Positions 36,413 to 46,180 are shown, counted from the first letter of the stretch. The stretch: 64,000 nt of DNA from Paenibacillus oryzae (GCF_001675045.1 NZ_LYPA01000031.1:1-64000); one strand, 5' to 3'. The notes: generated by a model from the letters alone, not told the origin. Program-made: numbers and translations.

Positions 36413-37831
36413 ATGGCATTTATCGATACGACACCCGCTTCATTCAGCCCGAAGGTGAATGAAGCGGATCTGCAAGGAAGATTAGGTCAATTGCTGGCAA
36501 CGCAGAATTGGACTGTAGCCGCCAATGTCAAAAAAGTTGTTTATGACGCCAGGTGGACTAAGCCAAGCGCGGTAAACGTAAATACATCGGTTGTCCGCAA
36601 CACAGTGGCAGAACACTTTATTTACAAAAATGCTGAAGGCAAAATGTTCGGCGTTGCCATCGCGGGCACATGGGAAATGACAATTGGCGCGATGCGGGCT
36701 ATCAATAAAGATCCTAAAGTTATTACTGCGCAGGAGTTTGCGGATTGGGCGACCAACGAGTTCAGAAGCTATCGCGCGCCGCACACTCTCTATATGTACA
36801 TGATTGAGCAGACCTCCGGCTTAGTGGAAAATAACCCTGATATCGTACTCATGTGGGAAGGCAGTGAAGCGGATGCTCAGCTTAGGGCGGCTTTGGATAT
36901 TGAGGTTGAAAAGGCCGAGTGGAAAACCGACGCGCAAACTACTGGCGTATATACCGTTACACTTGCCCACCTAGATCGCATGCAGTCTCCAATCATGACG
37001 GCAGGACTGCGGACAAAGCTGCTGGATAACTACTATTCGTCAGGTTTGTCCGCCCCGGCTCAGTTTACCAACTGGTGGTACGACTCGGAGTTGTCTATCA
37101 AAGGGCATATGACTCCAACTAACCTGTTCCTCATCATTCAGGCAGATAATGTGCCGGCGCCCGAAGGCAATCTGGTTCCTTCGATCCCTCTTTATTTTGG
37201 CAAAATTGATCCCATTGAGGAAGGCGATGAAGCCTATGCGATGTTTGTTGGCTCTGTTCCGCCGGGGACATCTCTTTCATCTATCGAAAACTACGATTTC
37301 GATAATACAACCAGGCTTCCAAGCATCCTTCCATTATTGAAGAGTTATCCCAAATATCCCGCAAATGGATTGGATAGCGTCATGATGAGCCGTTCCAAGC
37401 TCGGCTCCCGTTACCAGGCGTATTACTTGTCGTGGAATGCCCCTGCCAATGCCATTCCGCCGGAGCGCAGTAAAAACGGAAAGGACTATCCGAGAGCTTG
37501 GAACGGGGCTGAAAATCCCTTGTACAAATATTCCTTCAACCCTTCCCGATACAGCCAAAAGGTGCACACCTCCAAGGTTTATTTAATCCATCCGGAGGAG
37601 GGCGTGCGCGGATCGCTTAAGGATACCATTGCGCTTTCCGCGTTGTCGTTCAACGCCAATAAACTGCGGGTTCGCAAGGAGCTGTGTCCGAATGAATATG
37701 ATGTATTTCGTTATTTCTTGGTTGAGGGTATTTCGCCATTCACCAAAAAGCCAGGCACTCAATACCGGCCGGCGGGAATCGGATTGTACGTAAATACTGT
37801 GGATGAGGAAGGTATTGAAATTACGCCGTAA
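36413..37831 (+). CDS. Virion protein paralogue B
   Basis: ATG 36413 behind AAAAGGGG gives 472 residues. The C-terminal half repeats paralogue A: SRYQAYYLSWNAPANAIPP, YSFNPSRYSQKVHTSK, VYLIHPEEGVRGSLKD and YFLVEGISPFTKKPGTQYRP. The N-terminal half matches A more loosely (LGQLLATQNWTVAANVKKVVYD against the corresponding GWTKVAEFTKVTYH). The PKD and proline parts are absent. This looks like the core version of the family, possibly the major subunit, with A and C as elaborated forms. Confidence 0.65.
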   Translation: MAFIDTTPASFSPKVNEADLQGRLGQLLATQNWTVAANVKKVVYDARWTKPSAVNVNTSVVRNTVAEHFIYKNAEGKMFGVAIAGTWEMTIGAMRAINKDPKVITAQEFADWATNEFRSYRAPHTLYMYMIEQTSGLVENNPDIVLMWEGSEADAQLRAALDIEVEKAEWKTDAQTTGVYTVTLAHLDRMQSPIMTAGLRTKLLDNYYSSGLSAPAQFTNWWYDSELSIKGHMTPTNLFLIIQADNVPAPEGNLVPSIPLYFGKIDPIEEGDEAYAMFVGSVPPGTSLSSIENYDFDNTTRLPSILPLLKSYPKYPANGLDSVMMSRSKLGSRYQAYYLSWNAPANAIPPERSKNGKDYPRAWNGAENPLYKYSFNPSRYSQKVHTSKVYLIHPEEGVRGSLKDTIALSALSFNANKLRVRKELCPNEYDVFRYFLVEGISPFTKKPGTQYRPAGIGLYVNTVDEEGIEITP

Positions 37832-37883
37832 AACCGTGCCGCCTGCGGGGTGGCGGTTAATCTAAACAAGAGGTGATTTGTAA

Positions 37884-39698
37884 ATGTGGTTTGATAAAGA
37901 CTCCAATATTCAAGAGCTGCCGCTGGAACTTGAAAAATTGTTCAACCAGAATGGCTGGAATACATTCATTAAATACCGTTCCGTATTCAAAAACACAAAA
38001 TTTGCGGATGTCCGCCTTTTCCGTTCAACGGGGAGCGACGGGCAGGTTAGAAACTTTGGCATGGTTTATGGATACGGCACTAAAGCCAGCGCAAATCTGG
38101 GCGAAGCCGATTTCATTTCCCAGAACTCCGTTCTTGGCCAGCTTGTAGCGGTCGAAGGGTCCAATACGCGCTTGCAGTTCAAGGTGTTTCCTGTCAAAGC
38201 GGATAGCGTTATTTTGTATAAAAACGGCACAATCGTGCCTGAATCGGACTACACAATCGATGAGCTTAAAGGCCAAATTCTCATGGGGGCGACGATTGGG
38301 CCTGCAGATAAATGCACGGCTTCTTATGAGCCTTCTCAAATCGCTCCGCGTCCTCCCAAAAGAATGTATTTCTTTACGTTTGATGATGTAAGGGGCGAAA
38401 AAATTGTACAGGGTATGAGCGGTGCGGTATACATTGGAGATCCGGACTCCATTATGCCGGACGGCGACGGAACGAGGAAAACGTTCCCGATTCCAACCAC
38501 TGCTACCATTAAGGAAGGCACATTAAGCTTGTATATTAACAAGGTACAGGCAGCGGAAGGCACCTACACGGTGGACTATTCGACGAACACCATAACAGTT
38601 ACTGGGAACGCTCCACTGGCCGGCTCGGAATTAAACGTTTCGTATATTAAAGTGCTGAACGCGACAGGCGCGGGGACGCTGGATTATGGCGATATTTCTG
38701 TGAAATCCTTTGATCCCGATGATGGCACGGCGTTGTTAAATGCAGCATATACATCGCTTTATTATCTGTATCCTTCCCTGCCAACGGCCATTTCCTTTAC
38801 TCCGCTTGATGATTTTTCCCGCGGTTGGCAGCGAGATTCCACCATGTATTTTTGGGGGAACATTACAAAAGATCGGATTGTGCTTTTCCTGCGTCCGGAC
38901 CCAACGCCGGGCCCGGAGAATACCTACTACGCGCCGCTCTATATCGGTCGACTGACGACGCTGGGCAAAGAGCCGCGTAAAAACAATCTCATCATGTCGG
39001 GTTGCCGGGTAAAGGATGAGATTAAGTGGAAAGCCGATATGAAGCTTGGGGCTACCTATGTCGACTACGGCAACAATACCTCAAACGGCAATAGCTCGGT
39101 GCAGCTTCAGCAATCCATTGGCGGCACCTATTACCAAAGCCATTACCTTGCGTTTATTTCGCATGACAAGCAGGTTGACGCTGGCGAAGCCAGATTTAAC
39201 CCTTCCGTATACAGTGGCAAGTACCATATTTCACCGATGTACATTGTGCATCCCAATGACGGCTTTGTAGGGAAGCTGGATGAGTGTTATGCCGTACATC
39301 CCAAAAATATTTCCCAGCTCGACGAGCTGGAGGTGGTCGAGACTTCCGAGTACGAGGATCTGGGCAAAGGCGACGGAGTAAAAGGCATTTTCCATCTATC
39401 CCACCGGCCTTCAAACATGGATGACGGCACCCCATTTAGTCTGAGGGTAATGGTGAGCTGCATTCAGATGGAGTATGGCGCCGACTATACCATCGACCTT
39501 GAAACAAAAGCCATAACGTTTGCAGCCGGCAAAATTCCGGCGGAGGGCGATGAAGTTATCGCCACCTATGACTACAAACAGCTCTATCGTTATACGCTGG
39601 CCGACACGCCTGTCAGCCCGCTGACATTAGCTAATATGTCACCGTTTGCGCCAATCGGATTGGGCATCCTCAAAGAAACGTTGCTCAAAAATCAGTAA
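37884..39698 (+). CDS. Virion protein paralogue C with three Ig-like modules
   Basis: 604 residues; RBS AAGAGGTGATTTG. The shared core is seen in TYYQSHYLAFISHD, ARFNPSVYSGKYHISPMYIVHP and GFVGKLDECYAVHP. Three short beta modules with the pattern V-L-Y-x-N-G...D-Y-T-I-D...G-x-I...A-S-Y occur near residues 105-145, 210-250 and 535-575. The last is placed after the core. The N-terminus (QNGWNTFIKYRSVFKNTKF) again matches A and B. It is the third tandem copy and is more divergent. Confidence 0.65.
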   Translation: MWFDKDSNIQELPLELEKLFNQNGWNTFIKYRSVFKNTKFADVRLFRSTGSDGQVRNFGMVYGYGTKASANLGEADFISQNSVLGQLVAVEGSNTRLQFKVFPVKADSVILYKNGTIVPESDYTIDELKGQILMGATIGPADKCTASYEPSQIAPRPPKRMYFFTFDDVRGEKIVQGMSGAVYIGDPDSIMPDGDGTRKTFPIPTTATIKEGTLSLYINKVQAAEGTYTVDYSTNTITVTGNAPLAGSELNVSYIKVLNATGAGTLDYGDISVKSFDPDDGTALLNAAYTSLYYLYPSLPTAISFTPLDDFSRGWQRDSTMYFWGNITKDRIVLFLRPDPTPGPENTYYAPLYIGRLTTLGKEPRKNNLIMSGCRVKDEIKWKADMKLGATYVDYGNNTSNGNSSVQLQQSIGGTYYQSHYLAFISHDKQVDAGEARFNPSVYSGKYHISPMYIVHPNDGFVGKLDECYAVHPKNISQLDELEVVETSEYEDLGKGDGVKGIFHLSHRPSNMDDGTPFSLRVMVSCIQMEYGADYTIDLETKAITFAAGKIPAEGDEVIATYDYKQLYRYTLADTPVSPLTLANMSPFAPIGLGILKETLLKNQ

Positions 39699-39738
39699 AA
39701 ACGGGGCGAATTTAATACGATAGGGGGGAGGCGGTGAC

Positions 39739-42450
39739 ATGCTGAACGGTAATAAATCTTACCTGCTCAGTATCACCGCCCTTTTTTCTAAAAAGGGTTA
39801 TGGACTGATGCTTGATTTGAACCATTTGGTTGACATAAATAATCAGTACCTGCTGACTGCTCCGGTTAACGGAACGTACAAGGCGTTTATCGAAGAAAAC
39901 TCCAAAAGCGCAAGGAAAACCCCCGATAGTGCAACCGGAGCTTTCGGCAAAAGCATTGCCGCCAGCTTTGCGCTAGAGCCTGAGGGCATCGGCCTAGAAA
40001 CCGTTAAGGCGACCGTTGTTAGCTACCTTAACGATGTTCATGGTTTTTTGTCCGCAGATTACAGCACTCAGCGTTCCCCGATCGCGAATCAAGGCGTTCC
40101 TGTAACCATGCATTTAAAGGATCATTTGGTGGCCGAAAGGGATGCAAAAACCGATAGCTGGCTGAGGAAGAGGGTTGATGCAGAAACCGAAAGCTATGTG
40201 AATGCCCGCGATAGGCATCTCCATGCTGCTTCGGGCGGTGTTGAACGGGCGAGAGCTAAAATCAAAGAAATAGACGAAGAAGCCTTTTCCGCCGGGAGAT
40301 TAGTCACCGATGTATTGGATATGCAGCGGGTTGTTCGTTATGCCGATGCCGATAAGGTCATTGCCGAGTCATGGGAGCCTGCTGGCGAGATATTGGCAGA
40401 TGATCGTCAGAAACTAGCGTATGGTCCAGGGGCCGTGAGGAGTGCGGTCAATAAAAGCAAGGATTACGAAGACGGGGCCAGGATTGAAAAATGGATTGAT
40501 GGAAAAAGGGATGATTTTTTTCAAGGCGGGGTAGAAATCATTAAGCACTGTCATGCCAAGCGGCTAAATGAAATAGCAGACGGGGCCGCAGCTGATTTCA
40601 TGAGCAAAGGCAGCAAGAGGGAACAGGCAATGGGTGCAAAGGCGCAAGGCCTTGCTGGAGGCGAGTTTACTGCTCCACCGAGCGAGGCTATTTTTGAATG
40701 GCTGCATCCTGCTGGTGAAAAAGAGATTGAAGCCAGCCCGGCACAACATTTTACAGACACCCATACTAATACCGCCGGACTTGCTGAAATATCCCGATAC
40801 ACGAGCTCGGAAGCCGGAAGCGGGGATAAATCCCAATATTCATACCTTACGGGAGCAGACAGCCGTTCCGGCGCGGACGGGCGCATGAACGGGGATGAGT
40901 TTGCCCAGAATATCAAGTATTTGGTAGCTGGGGATTCGGATGTGACCAAGGTGGCAAGGTTATTGGAAATTATGTATGGATCTGAGATATTTCAGCACAT
41001 CGAGGCAGGTATTGAAGATATTGTTCACAGCGCGACTCAAGGAGGCTTGTCCGAGGCGGCGGTCACTATGATACGTGATTCTGTGCTGGATCAAATAGGA
41101 GAGTCTGCAGGCGGAAACAAAACAGAGGCAGATAGGTTCAATACGGAAACGGCGGAATCGGGGGGCGGCGTTCAATTCGTACGGCACTCCCTTCAGCAAA
41201 GTCAGATTGGTGCTAGAAACGAAGCGATTGGGCATGTGGCGGAGCATGGCTATTCGCAATCCCCTTTTGCCGGAATTATGACAACTCCTGCATTCGGAAA
41301 CATATCAGGATCGGGAAAAGAACTGTTTGTTCATGATATGGGCAAGGCAATTGCTGATGCAAATAGCAAATTGGCGAAACGCCATAGGCCTGAGCTTGCA
41401 GAAAGCAAGGCGGACTGGATTGGAACGATGGAGAACCCCGAATTTGGCGATTACCGGGACAGATTTGGGAATTATGTTGTACAGCAGACAGAAGTAGCGC
41501 AGTATAGGGACTATTTTACGTATCAAAATGAAAATGACATGGCCAAGGCGGGATATATGACGGAGTTTGATGCAGCTAGGCAGGAATACGAAATGGCATT
41601 GGATAGAGACCGTGAGCTGGAGTCAGCAGTCTCAAAGGATACACGGGCTTCCAAGTCATCGAACTACGAAGCGATCAGGGAGTTTATTCCATCTGCTAAT
41701 GGTTCGAAGTTCTCCTGGGACGCCATCCTTCACGAAACGGAAAGAAGTGAAGGAGCCTTCCCTGAAGACGAAAGCTTCCTGCAAAGACATCATGCTGCTA
41801 ATTGGGCTGAATCGGGCGAAGCTGTTCTCCACCATATGGATAAAAGTCAAGGCGATAGCGTACTCGACGCAGTTAAACATGGGGAAGGCAGCACCCATTT
41901 TGGCGATGCAATAATGCCTGCAGCCCTGGAGGAATTGGACAATGGAGGGAGAGAAACGCTTCATGCCGCGGTTACCCAACATGCCGAAAATTCGGAGAGC
42001 GTGGTATCGACGGGCGGAGGAGAGGCGGCATCAACCATTGAAGCTGAAAGCCTGATGCTGACTAGCGGCGCGGATGACGATGGCCTATCATCTGCTGCCC
42101 GCCAGAGAAAGAGACTGGAGACGGACATTCAAGAGGTTACCCCCTCCGGCAGGAGCCGTGCTGCGATGGAGACAGATATACAAGACACTGGTCATCCTGC
42201 TTATCGTAGACGAAGTGTGCATGAGACAGTGTTGTCTCATTCAAGTCAATCTAAACGTATCAAAGAAACGATTGAAACCACAATCGGGGAGGGGCAAGGA
42301 GGCAGTCGTTACAAAGTCGTCGAGACCGATATTGCGGGAGCGGAAGAAGGCGTGCTGAAGTCGCATCCCGAGAGTAAAAAGTCTCGTCTCTGGCTGATTA
42401 TGGGCAAGATCGCTTCGTGGAACATCTGGAACTGGAAGAAGACGAGGTAG
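39739..42450 (+). CDS. Large hydrophilic protein of unknown function
   Basis: 903 residues; GGGGGGAGGCGG precedes the start. It is rich in Ala, Glu, Asp, Ser, Lys and His and mostly helical, without Cys-rich or beta-adhesin character, unlike its neighbours. The C-terminal 100 residues hold a degenerate repeat around ETDIQ (KRLETDIQEV, AAMETDIQDT, KETIETTIGE, VVETDIAGA), then a short aromatic end (WLIMGKIASWNIWNWKK) that could bind a membrane. I recognise no family. It sits between paralogue C and a lectin-like protein. A tail effector, a scaffold or a second length-determining protein are all possible. Confidence 0.6.
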   Translation: MLNGNKSYLLSITALFSKKGYGLMLDLNHLVDINNQYLLTAPVNGTYKAFIEENSKSARKTPDSATGAFGKSIAASFALEPEGIGLETVKATVVSYLNDVHGFLSADYSTQRSPIANQGVPVTMHLKDHLVAERDAKTDSWLRKRVDAETESYVNARDRHLHAASGGVERARAKIKEIDEEAFSAGRLVTDVLDMQRVVRYADADKVIAESWEPAGEILADDRQKLAYGPGAVRSAVNKSKDYEDGARIEKWIDGKRDDFFQGGVEIIKHCHAKRLNEIADGAAADFMSKGSKREQAMGAKAQGLAGGEFTAPPSEAIFEWLHPAGEKEIEASPAQHFTDTHTNTAGLAEISRYTSSEAGSGDKSQYSYLTGADSRSGADGRMNGDEFAQNIKYLVAGDSDVTKVARLLEIMYGSEIFQHIEAGIEDIVHSATQGGLSEAAVTMIRDSVLDQIGESAGGNKTEADRFNTETAESGGGVQFVRHSLQQSQIGARNEAIGHVAEHGYSQSPFAGIMTTPAFGNISGSGKELFVHDMGKAIADANSKLAKRHRPELAESKADWIGTMENPEFGDYRDRFGNYVVQQTEVAQYRDYFTYQNENDMAKAGYMTEFDAARQEYEMALDRDRELESAVSKDTRASKSSNYEAIREFIPSANGSKFSWDAILHETERSEGAFPEDESFLQRHHAANWAESGEAVLHHMDKSQGDSVLDAVKHGEGSTHFGDAIMPAALEELDNGGRETLHAAVTQHAENSESVVSTGGGEAASTIEAESLMLTSGADDDGLSSAARQRKRLETDIQEVTPSGRSRAAMETDIQDTGHPAYRRRSVHETVLSHSSQSKRIKETIETTIGEGQGGSRYKVVETDIAGAEEGVLKSHPESKKSRLWLIMGKIASWNIWNWKKTR

Positions 42451-42459
42451 GTGAGCTAA

Positions 42460-43545
42460 TTGGGTTTATACAAAAATTCAAGCGGGCTTTTGTTTGACGA
42501 CGGGTTTGATAGCGGGAGTATTCATGCGCGTTATGTTCTCTCTCCTGCCAATACGGGAGATTTGGATGCGGGCAAGGGGCAATTTGTCCTTCAGCATACC
42601 GAAGATGACAATCTGATTTTGTTTGATATACCGGATAACGAATTCAGTCTGCTCTTTGAAGTAACAGCAGATTATGTGCCAACCGAATATGGGGATGAAG
42701 GCGGGATCGTTGTTTGGAAGGATGGAGAATCGCGTATCGAGTTTCTGGAAAGCATGGACACCGCAACCCGGGAGTACAGCAAATGGCGGGCGCTCCGCAG
42801 AGGCAACCGATGGACATTTTTTGCCGATCGCGGCAGCGGATGGGAGCTGTTCGATACAGCTTCCATGGTGGCCAGCAAGCTGGGGGTAGCCTTGAAGGGT
42901 AGAGCAATAAATGGCTATGATTCAATGCGCATTGATAAAATGGTCCTGTGCAGAAGCGACAAACTTTCTGTTGGCAACCTGCCGGAAGGATACACGGTTT
43001 ATTTGTGCGATCCTGGCGGACATGCAATTGCTTCCTCGACCGTAGAAAAAAACTGGACTGGAGTAGAACTGAATGTCCCCGAAATGCCTTATCACGGCAT
43101 TTTAAGAGTTTATGACGTTGCTGGAAACTTGGTTTCCAGCTTGGGGGCTTTTGATTTATATGGCGGGGACTCCTATCTGTACGGTACGGAGCTGAAAGTT
43201 CAATGGAAGGGCAAGGAGCTTAATGTTACAGGAGATACCCACCTCGGGACAATGTACGATAACCAAATCATGATTCAAATGGAATTAATAAATCCCTCCG
43301 CAGATAAACCGGCTCGTCAAATCAGGATGGGAATCCTCCAACATCTTGACGAGTTTGGATATGAATGGGTTGATTTATGTCATGATGACGGACTTGATGC
43401 TCCTTTGGATCATGTTTCTCCTCTACTTGAATTTCAGGAAGTGCCTCCGCTGGGCAGTGTGAAGTTTTGGATGAAGGTAGAACGGAAGTTTGATCATTTT
43501 GGCATTAAACCGATCAGCTTCATATTGGACATCAATCATGTGTAA
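42460..43545 (+). CDS. Virion protein with concanavalin-like lectin domain
   Basis: TTG 42460 with GTAGGTGAGC upstream gives 361 residues. Residues about 5-165 resemble a LamG/concanavalin A-like beta sandwich (LLFDDGFDSGSIHARYVLSP, NLILFDIPDNEFSLLFEVTA, RRGNRWTFFADRGSGWELFD). Residues about 170-235 form a small beta domain and 240-360 another. Sugar binding is a fair guess from the fold type. The next gene starts 12 bases downstream. Confidence 0.55.
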   Translation: MGLYKNSSGLLFDDGFDSGSIHARYVLSPANTGDLDAGKGQFVLQHTEDDNLILFDIPDNEFSLLFEVTADYVPTEYGDEGGIVVWKDGESRIEFLESMDTATREYSKWRALRRGNRWTFFADRGSGWELFDTASMVASKLGVALKGRAINGYDSMRIDKMVLCRSDKLSVGNLPEGYTVYLCDPGGHAIASSTVEKNWTGVELNVPEMPYHGILRVYDVAGNLVSSLGAFDLYGGDSYLYGTELKVQWKGKELNVTGDTHLGTMYDNQIMIQMELINPSADKPARQIRMGILQHLDEFGYEWVDLCHDDGLDAPLDHVSPLLEFQEVPPLGSVKFWMKVERKFDHFGIKPISFILDINHV

Positions 43546-43557
43546 GGAGGTGGGATC

Positions 43558-44424
43558 GTGGCAGGAACAAAAATGACGCTTAGGACATACGGGGCAAATC
43601 ATAAGTCAATTTATTGGGACGATGTCGAAATCATAGTCGATCGGCAATACCTGGACAGTGGCAATGGTTTGCTTATTGACCTTGATCCGTACACTTATGT
43701 CCCGGATATTGGCCAACTAGAGGTTCATTTCAATGGACAGCATTTGCTGTCGGGCGGCGGCTACGAAGAAATTGATGAGCGGTCGATTTTACTTGATCTG
43801 GGCAGATATCCGGGCAACTACAGTGACCCTGCGCTGGCCGGACAGGCGGTACGGCTGAATGCGGGCGATGAAATTCACATTCGGATTTGGAGACTCCAAT
43901 ACATTGAACAGCAGCCCCCTGGCGGATCAAGCGGTCTCGATCTTGAATTGCTGAAGCGACTTGAAGTGGAAATAATCAAGGCTCGAAAATATAGGGATAA
44001 TGACGCACCGCATATTGACCTTGATGCCAGACTTGACTATATCGAACAGCGTGCAGAAAGCAAAACAATGGTGTTTGTTCTGGGCAAGGTCAAACAAGGC
44101 AAGGTGAAAATGGGTTTGCGCTTTCCCTATCAAGGGATCGTGACAGCCGTCCACGCCGACTGCGAGGCTCCAGGTGCAACGGAAACGGTAATAGCGATTG
44201 AAAAATGCTCCCATCAGGATTTTACGTCCGTTCCGGTCTGGACAAACATGTTGGCTAACAGCCTCGTTATTGAAGGAGGGCAGAGGTCCAGCGATACAAG
44301 CCAAACCCCATCTGTTATTTCTGTCGCGAACGTCCAAAAAAATGACCACTACCGATTGAGTATTGATTCGGCGGGTGATGGAATCGAAGGACTCACCGTT
44401 CAATTAGTAGTGAAAGTACTATAA
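43558..44424 (+). CDS. Virion protein with N-terminal beta module and helix linker
   Basis: 288 residues; GTG... the ribosome site AAGGAGGTGGG lies 5 bases before GTG 43558. Residues about 1-115 are beta-rich with a module like the others in the locus (LEVHFNGQHLLSGGGYEEID...GDEIHIRIWR). Residues about 127-165 form a helix (LDLELLKRLEVEIIKARKY), probably a trimer coiled coil. The rest (170-288) is a beta domain (VFVLGKVKQGKVKMGLRFPY). This head-stalk-knob layout fits a short tail fibre. No family name is certain. Confidence 0.55.
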   Translation: MAGTKMTLRTYGANHKSIYWDDVEIIVDRQYLDSGNGLLIDLDPYTYVPDIGQLEVHFNGQHLLSGGGYEEIDERSILLDLGRYPGNYSDPALAGQAVRLNAGDEIHIRIWRLQYIEQQPPGGSSGLDLELLKRLEVEIIKARKYRDNDAPHIDLDARLDYIEQRAESKTMVFVLGKVKQGKVKMGLRFPYQGIVTAVHADCEAPGATETVIAIEKCSHQDFTSVPVWTNMLANSLVIEGGQRSSDTSQTPSVISVANVQKNDHYRLSIDSAGDGIEGLTVQLVVKVL

Positions 44425-44436
44425 TTACGCATCTTT

Positions 44437-44466
44437 GTGAGCGGAAACAACCGCATTCCTATAATG
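44437..44466 (+). promoter_or_regulatory. Locus-specific promoter P5 (GTGA-N17-CCTATAATG)
   Basis: GTGA 44437-44440 and CCTATAATG 44458-44466 with a 17-bp gap, 37 bp before the next start. Each half has one change from the consensus. Confidence 0.45.
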
Positions 44467-44502
44467 AGACAGATACCAGAATTAAAAGGAGAAGTGACAG
44501 CA

Positions 44503-45597
44503 ATGGCAGGAACAAGAGGCATAGCGAGATTTCGTGGAGAGCAGTTTAACAGCAAAATCATGAGAAACCAACATTTTGACGAAGCCAACAAAATCAGCGA
44601 AAACTACATCGATATCGACTTTGCAGCTCATCGTGAAATCCTGGAGAATACAAAAATCGACGTATTTGTTCAGGTAAATGATAAAGAGGTGTCAGGGCTC
44701 GACCAGTTGGATGTTACGGCTGATGTTGGAGCCAGACCAGTAGCTGCAGCGATTGATACAGAAGGGGTTGTACTGACCGAAAAGGTTCAAATCCGCCTGA
44801 CGGGGACGGATTCGCCAATTGGGGATAGCGATTCTGATGTGGTCTATGGACGATTGGAAGAGAACGCGGGAGCTTACTTGCTGAAATTTTACAGCCTGGA
44901 GGACGGCGTGGAGCAGCCGTATACATTCCCGGCAGACGCAAAAGGCATTGATTACCGTTTTGTGATTCGTACAAGCCTCTCCGTTATTCCGGTTGATGCA
45001 ATCATCAATGGCGGCGCCGGATTCGTGGAGGGTGCAACGGATGCCAAGGCCTACATGAATCTTATTCAGCTAATGAAGGATTTGTATGGGGCAGCAGGAA
45101 CGCTGGACAATGACGGCAACGCAAATCTGGGCGTTTCCGTTCTGCAGCAAATCGCCAACGAAGCACAAAATCGCGCTGGAGCGGACACAGCCATTCGCAA
45201 TGATTTCGCCAGTACAGCTATAGGCAAAGGGGCAGAACTTGTCGGCGTTATCGCCGATCCGGCTTATGCTGGCCTTACCGTACAGGCAGTTCTGTTAGAG
45301 CTTGCCGCACGGCTGGAATCTGCTGAAAGCTCGCTGAATATTCTGGAGAACGAATCAACCCGTGAGGTTTATGAAGCTATCGGCGGTGAAACGGGATATA
45401 CATTAACCAAAGGAGCGGCACGCCAAAATACGATGTATGTTTACATCAACGGACAGCTCCAGACTCCGGCGATCCATTATGAAAATATTCAGGATAGCAA
45501 CGGAAACTATACGGGCATTAATTTTGCGCCGGACACGTTGCAGGTGACACAAGGAATACCGGATGTTCTGGATATCAGCTACAAAAAAGTGCTGTAA
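44503..45597 (+). CDS. Tail fibre-like structural protein with terminal Ig-like module
   Basis: ATG 44503 behind AAAAGGAGAAG gives 364 residues. The N-terminus (FNSKIMRNQHFDEANKISENYIDID) is of a type often found in fibre proteins. Residues about 125-205 are beta-rich and 205-290 helical with long heptads (AVLLELAARLESAESSLNIL). The C-terminal 65 residues hold the recurrent module (MYVYINGQLQTPAIHY...GINFAPDTL...LDISY). It has its own promoter (P5) and terminator, which suggests a high copy number in the particle. Confidence 0.6.
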   Translation: MAGTRGIARFRGEQFNSKIMRNQHFDEANKISENYIDIDFAAHREILENTKIDVFVQVNDKEVSGLDQLDVTADVGARPVAAAIDTEGVVLTEKVQIRLTGTDSPIGDSDSDVVYGRLEENAGAYLLKFYSLEDGVEQPYTFPADAKGIDYRFVIRTSLSVIPVDAIINGGAGFVEGATDAKAYMNLIQLMKDLYGAAGTLDNDGNANLGVSVLQQIANEAQNRAGADTAIRNDFASTAIGKGAELVGVIADPAYAGLTVQAVLLELAARLESAESSLNILENESTREVYEAIGGETGYTLTKGAARQNTMYVYINGQLQTPAIHYENIQDSNGNYTGINFAPDTLQVTQGIPDVLDISYKKVL

Positions 45598-45610
45598 AAG
45601 CAGTTCATGG

Positions 45611-45640
45611 ACAGACCTCGATAGGGGTCTGTTTTATTTT
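45611..45640 (+). terminator. Terminator after the 44503 gene
   Basis: CAGACC (45612-45617) pairs with GGTCTG (45626-45631), followed by TTTTATTTTT. Confidence 0.75.
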
Positions 45641-45651
45641 TACGCTTGTTC

Positions 45652-45681
45652 GTTAAGGTATGTGCAGGCCTGCTTATATTG
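45652..45681 (+). promoter_or_regulatory. Locus-specific promoter P6 (GTTA-N17-CTTATATTG)
   Basis: GTTA 45652-45655 and CTTATATTG 45673-45681 with a 17-bp gap, 31 bp before the next ATG and directly after a terminator. Confidence 0.6.
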
Positions 45682-45711
45682 GAAGCAACGTTCGAAATAG
45701 GAGGGGATTAT

Positions 45712-46173
45712 ATGGCATCGCCATTAGTGCAATGGTACGACATAACAAACGCTACTCAAAAAACGGAGTGGCAAATTGGCGTGGTTGACGCCGGCAGCGT
45801 CTCCAATGAGCACACGTTTCTTATCTGGAACAACAGGGGTGTTAATAGTGATGTTTCTGATATGACCAACTGCACGATTACGACGAAAGACGTTCTAGGC
45901 AGCAATACGGGGGAGGTTGTGGTCAATAAGTGGATTGAAGCCCGAGTGGACTCACTGAATGAAACCGTTTATACGCCAATTGGCGGAACAACGACCAAGC
46001 TCGTTCAAGCAGGCGGGGCGGCTGGCGCAGCCCGTATTAAAGGAACGGCGAATAATGGCTCTTTAACAGCCGTTGTGAACTATGCAAAAATATCGCTTCA
46101 TGCCAACGTGCCGGCAACCGCAACGGCAGGCAACTTTACGTTTCTTACTCGTATTGCCTATCAATTTACGTAA
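45712..46173 (+). CDS. Small beta-rich virion protein, single-gene unit
   Basis: ATG 45712 with AGGAGGGGATT upstream gives 153 residues rich in Thr, Val, Asn and Ala (TEWQIGVVDAGSVSNEHTFLIWNN...FTFLTRIAYQF). The sequence reads as one Ig-like beta sandwich without helices. It lies alone between promoter P6 and a perfect-stem terminator, the arrangement expected for an abundant structural or decoration protein. I do not recognise the family. Confidence 0.6.
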   Translation: MASPLVQWYDITNATQKTEWQIGVVDAGSVSNEHTFLIWNNRGVNSDVSDMTNCTITTKDVLGSNTGEVVVNKWIEARVDSLNETVYTPIGGTTTKLVQAGGAAGAARIKGTANNGSLTAVVNYAKISLHANVPATATAGNFTFLTRIAYQFT

Positions 46174-46180
46174 CCAGTCA

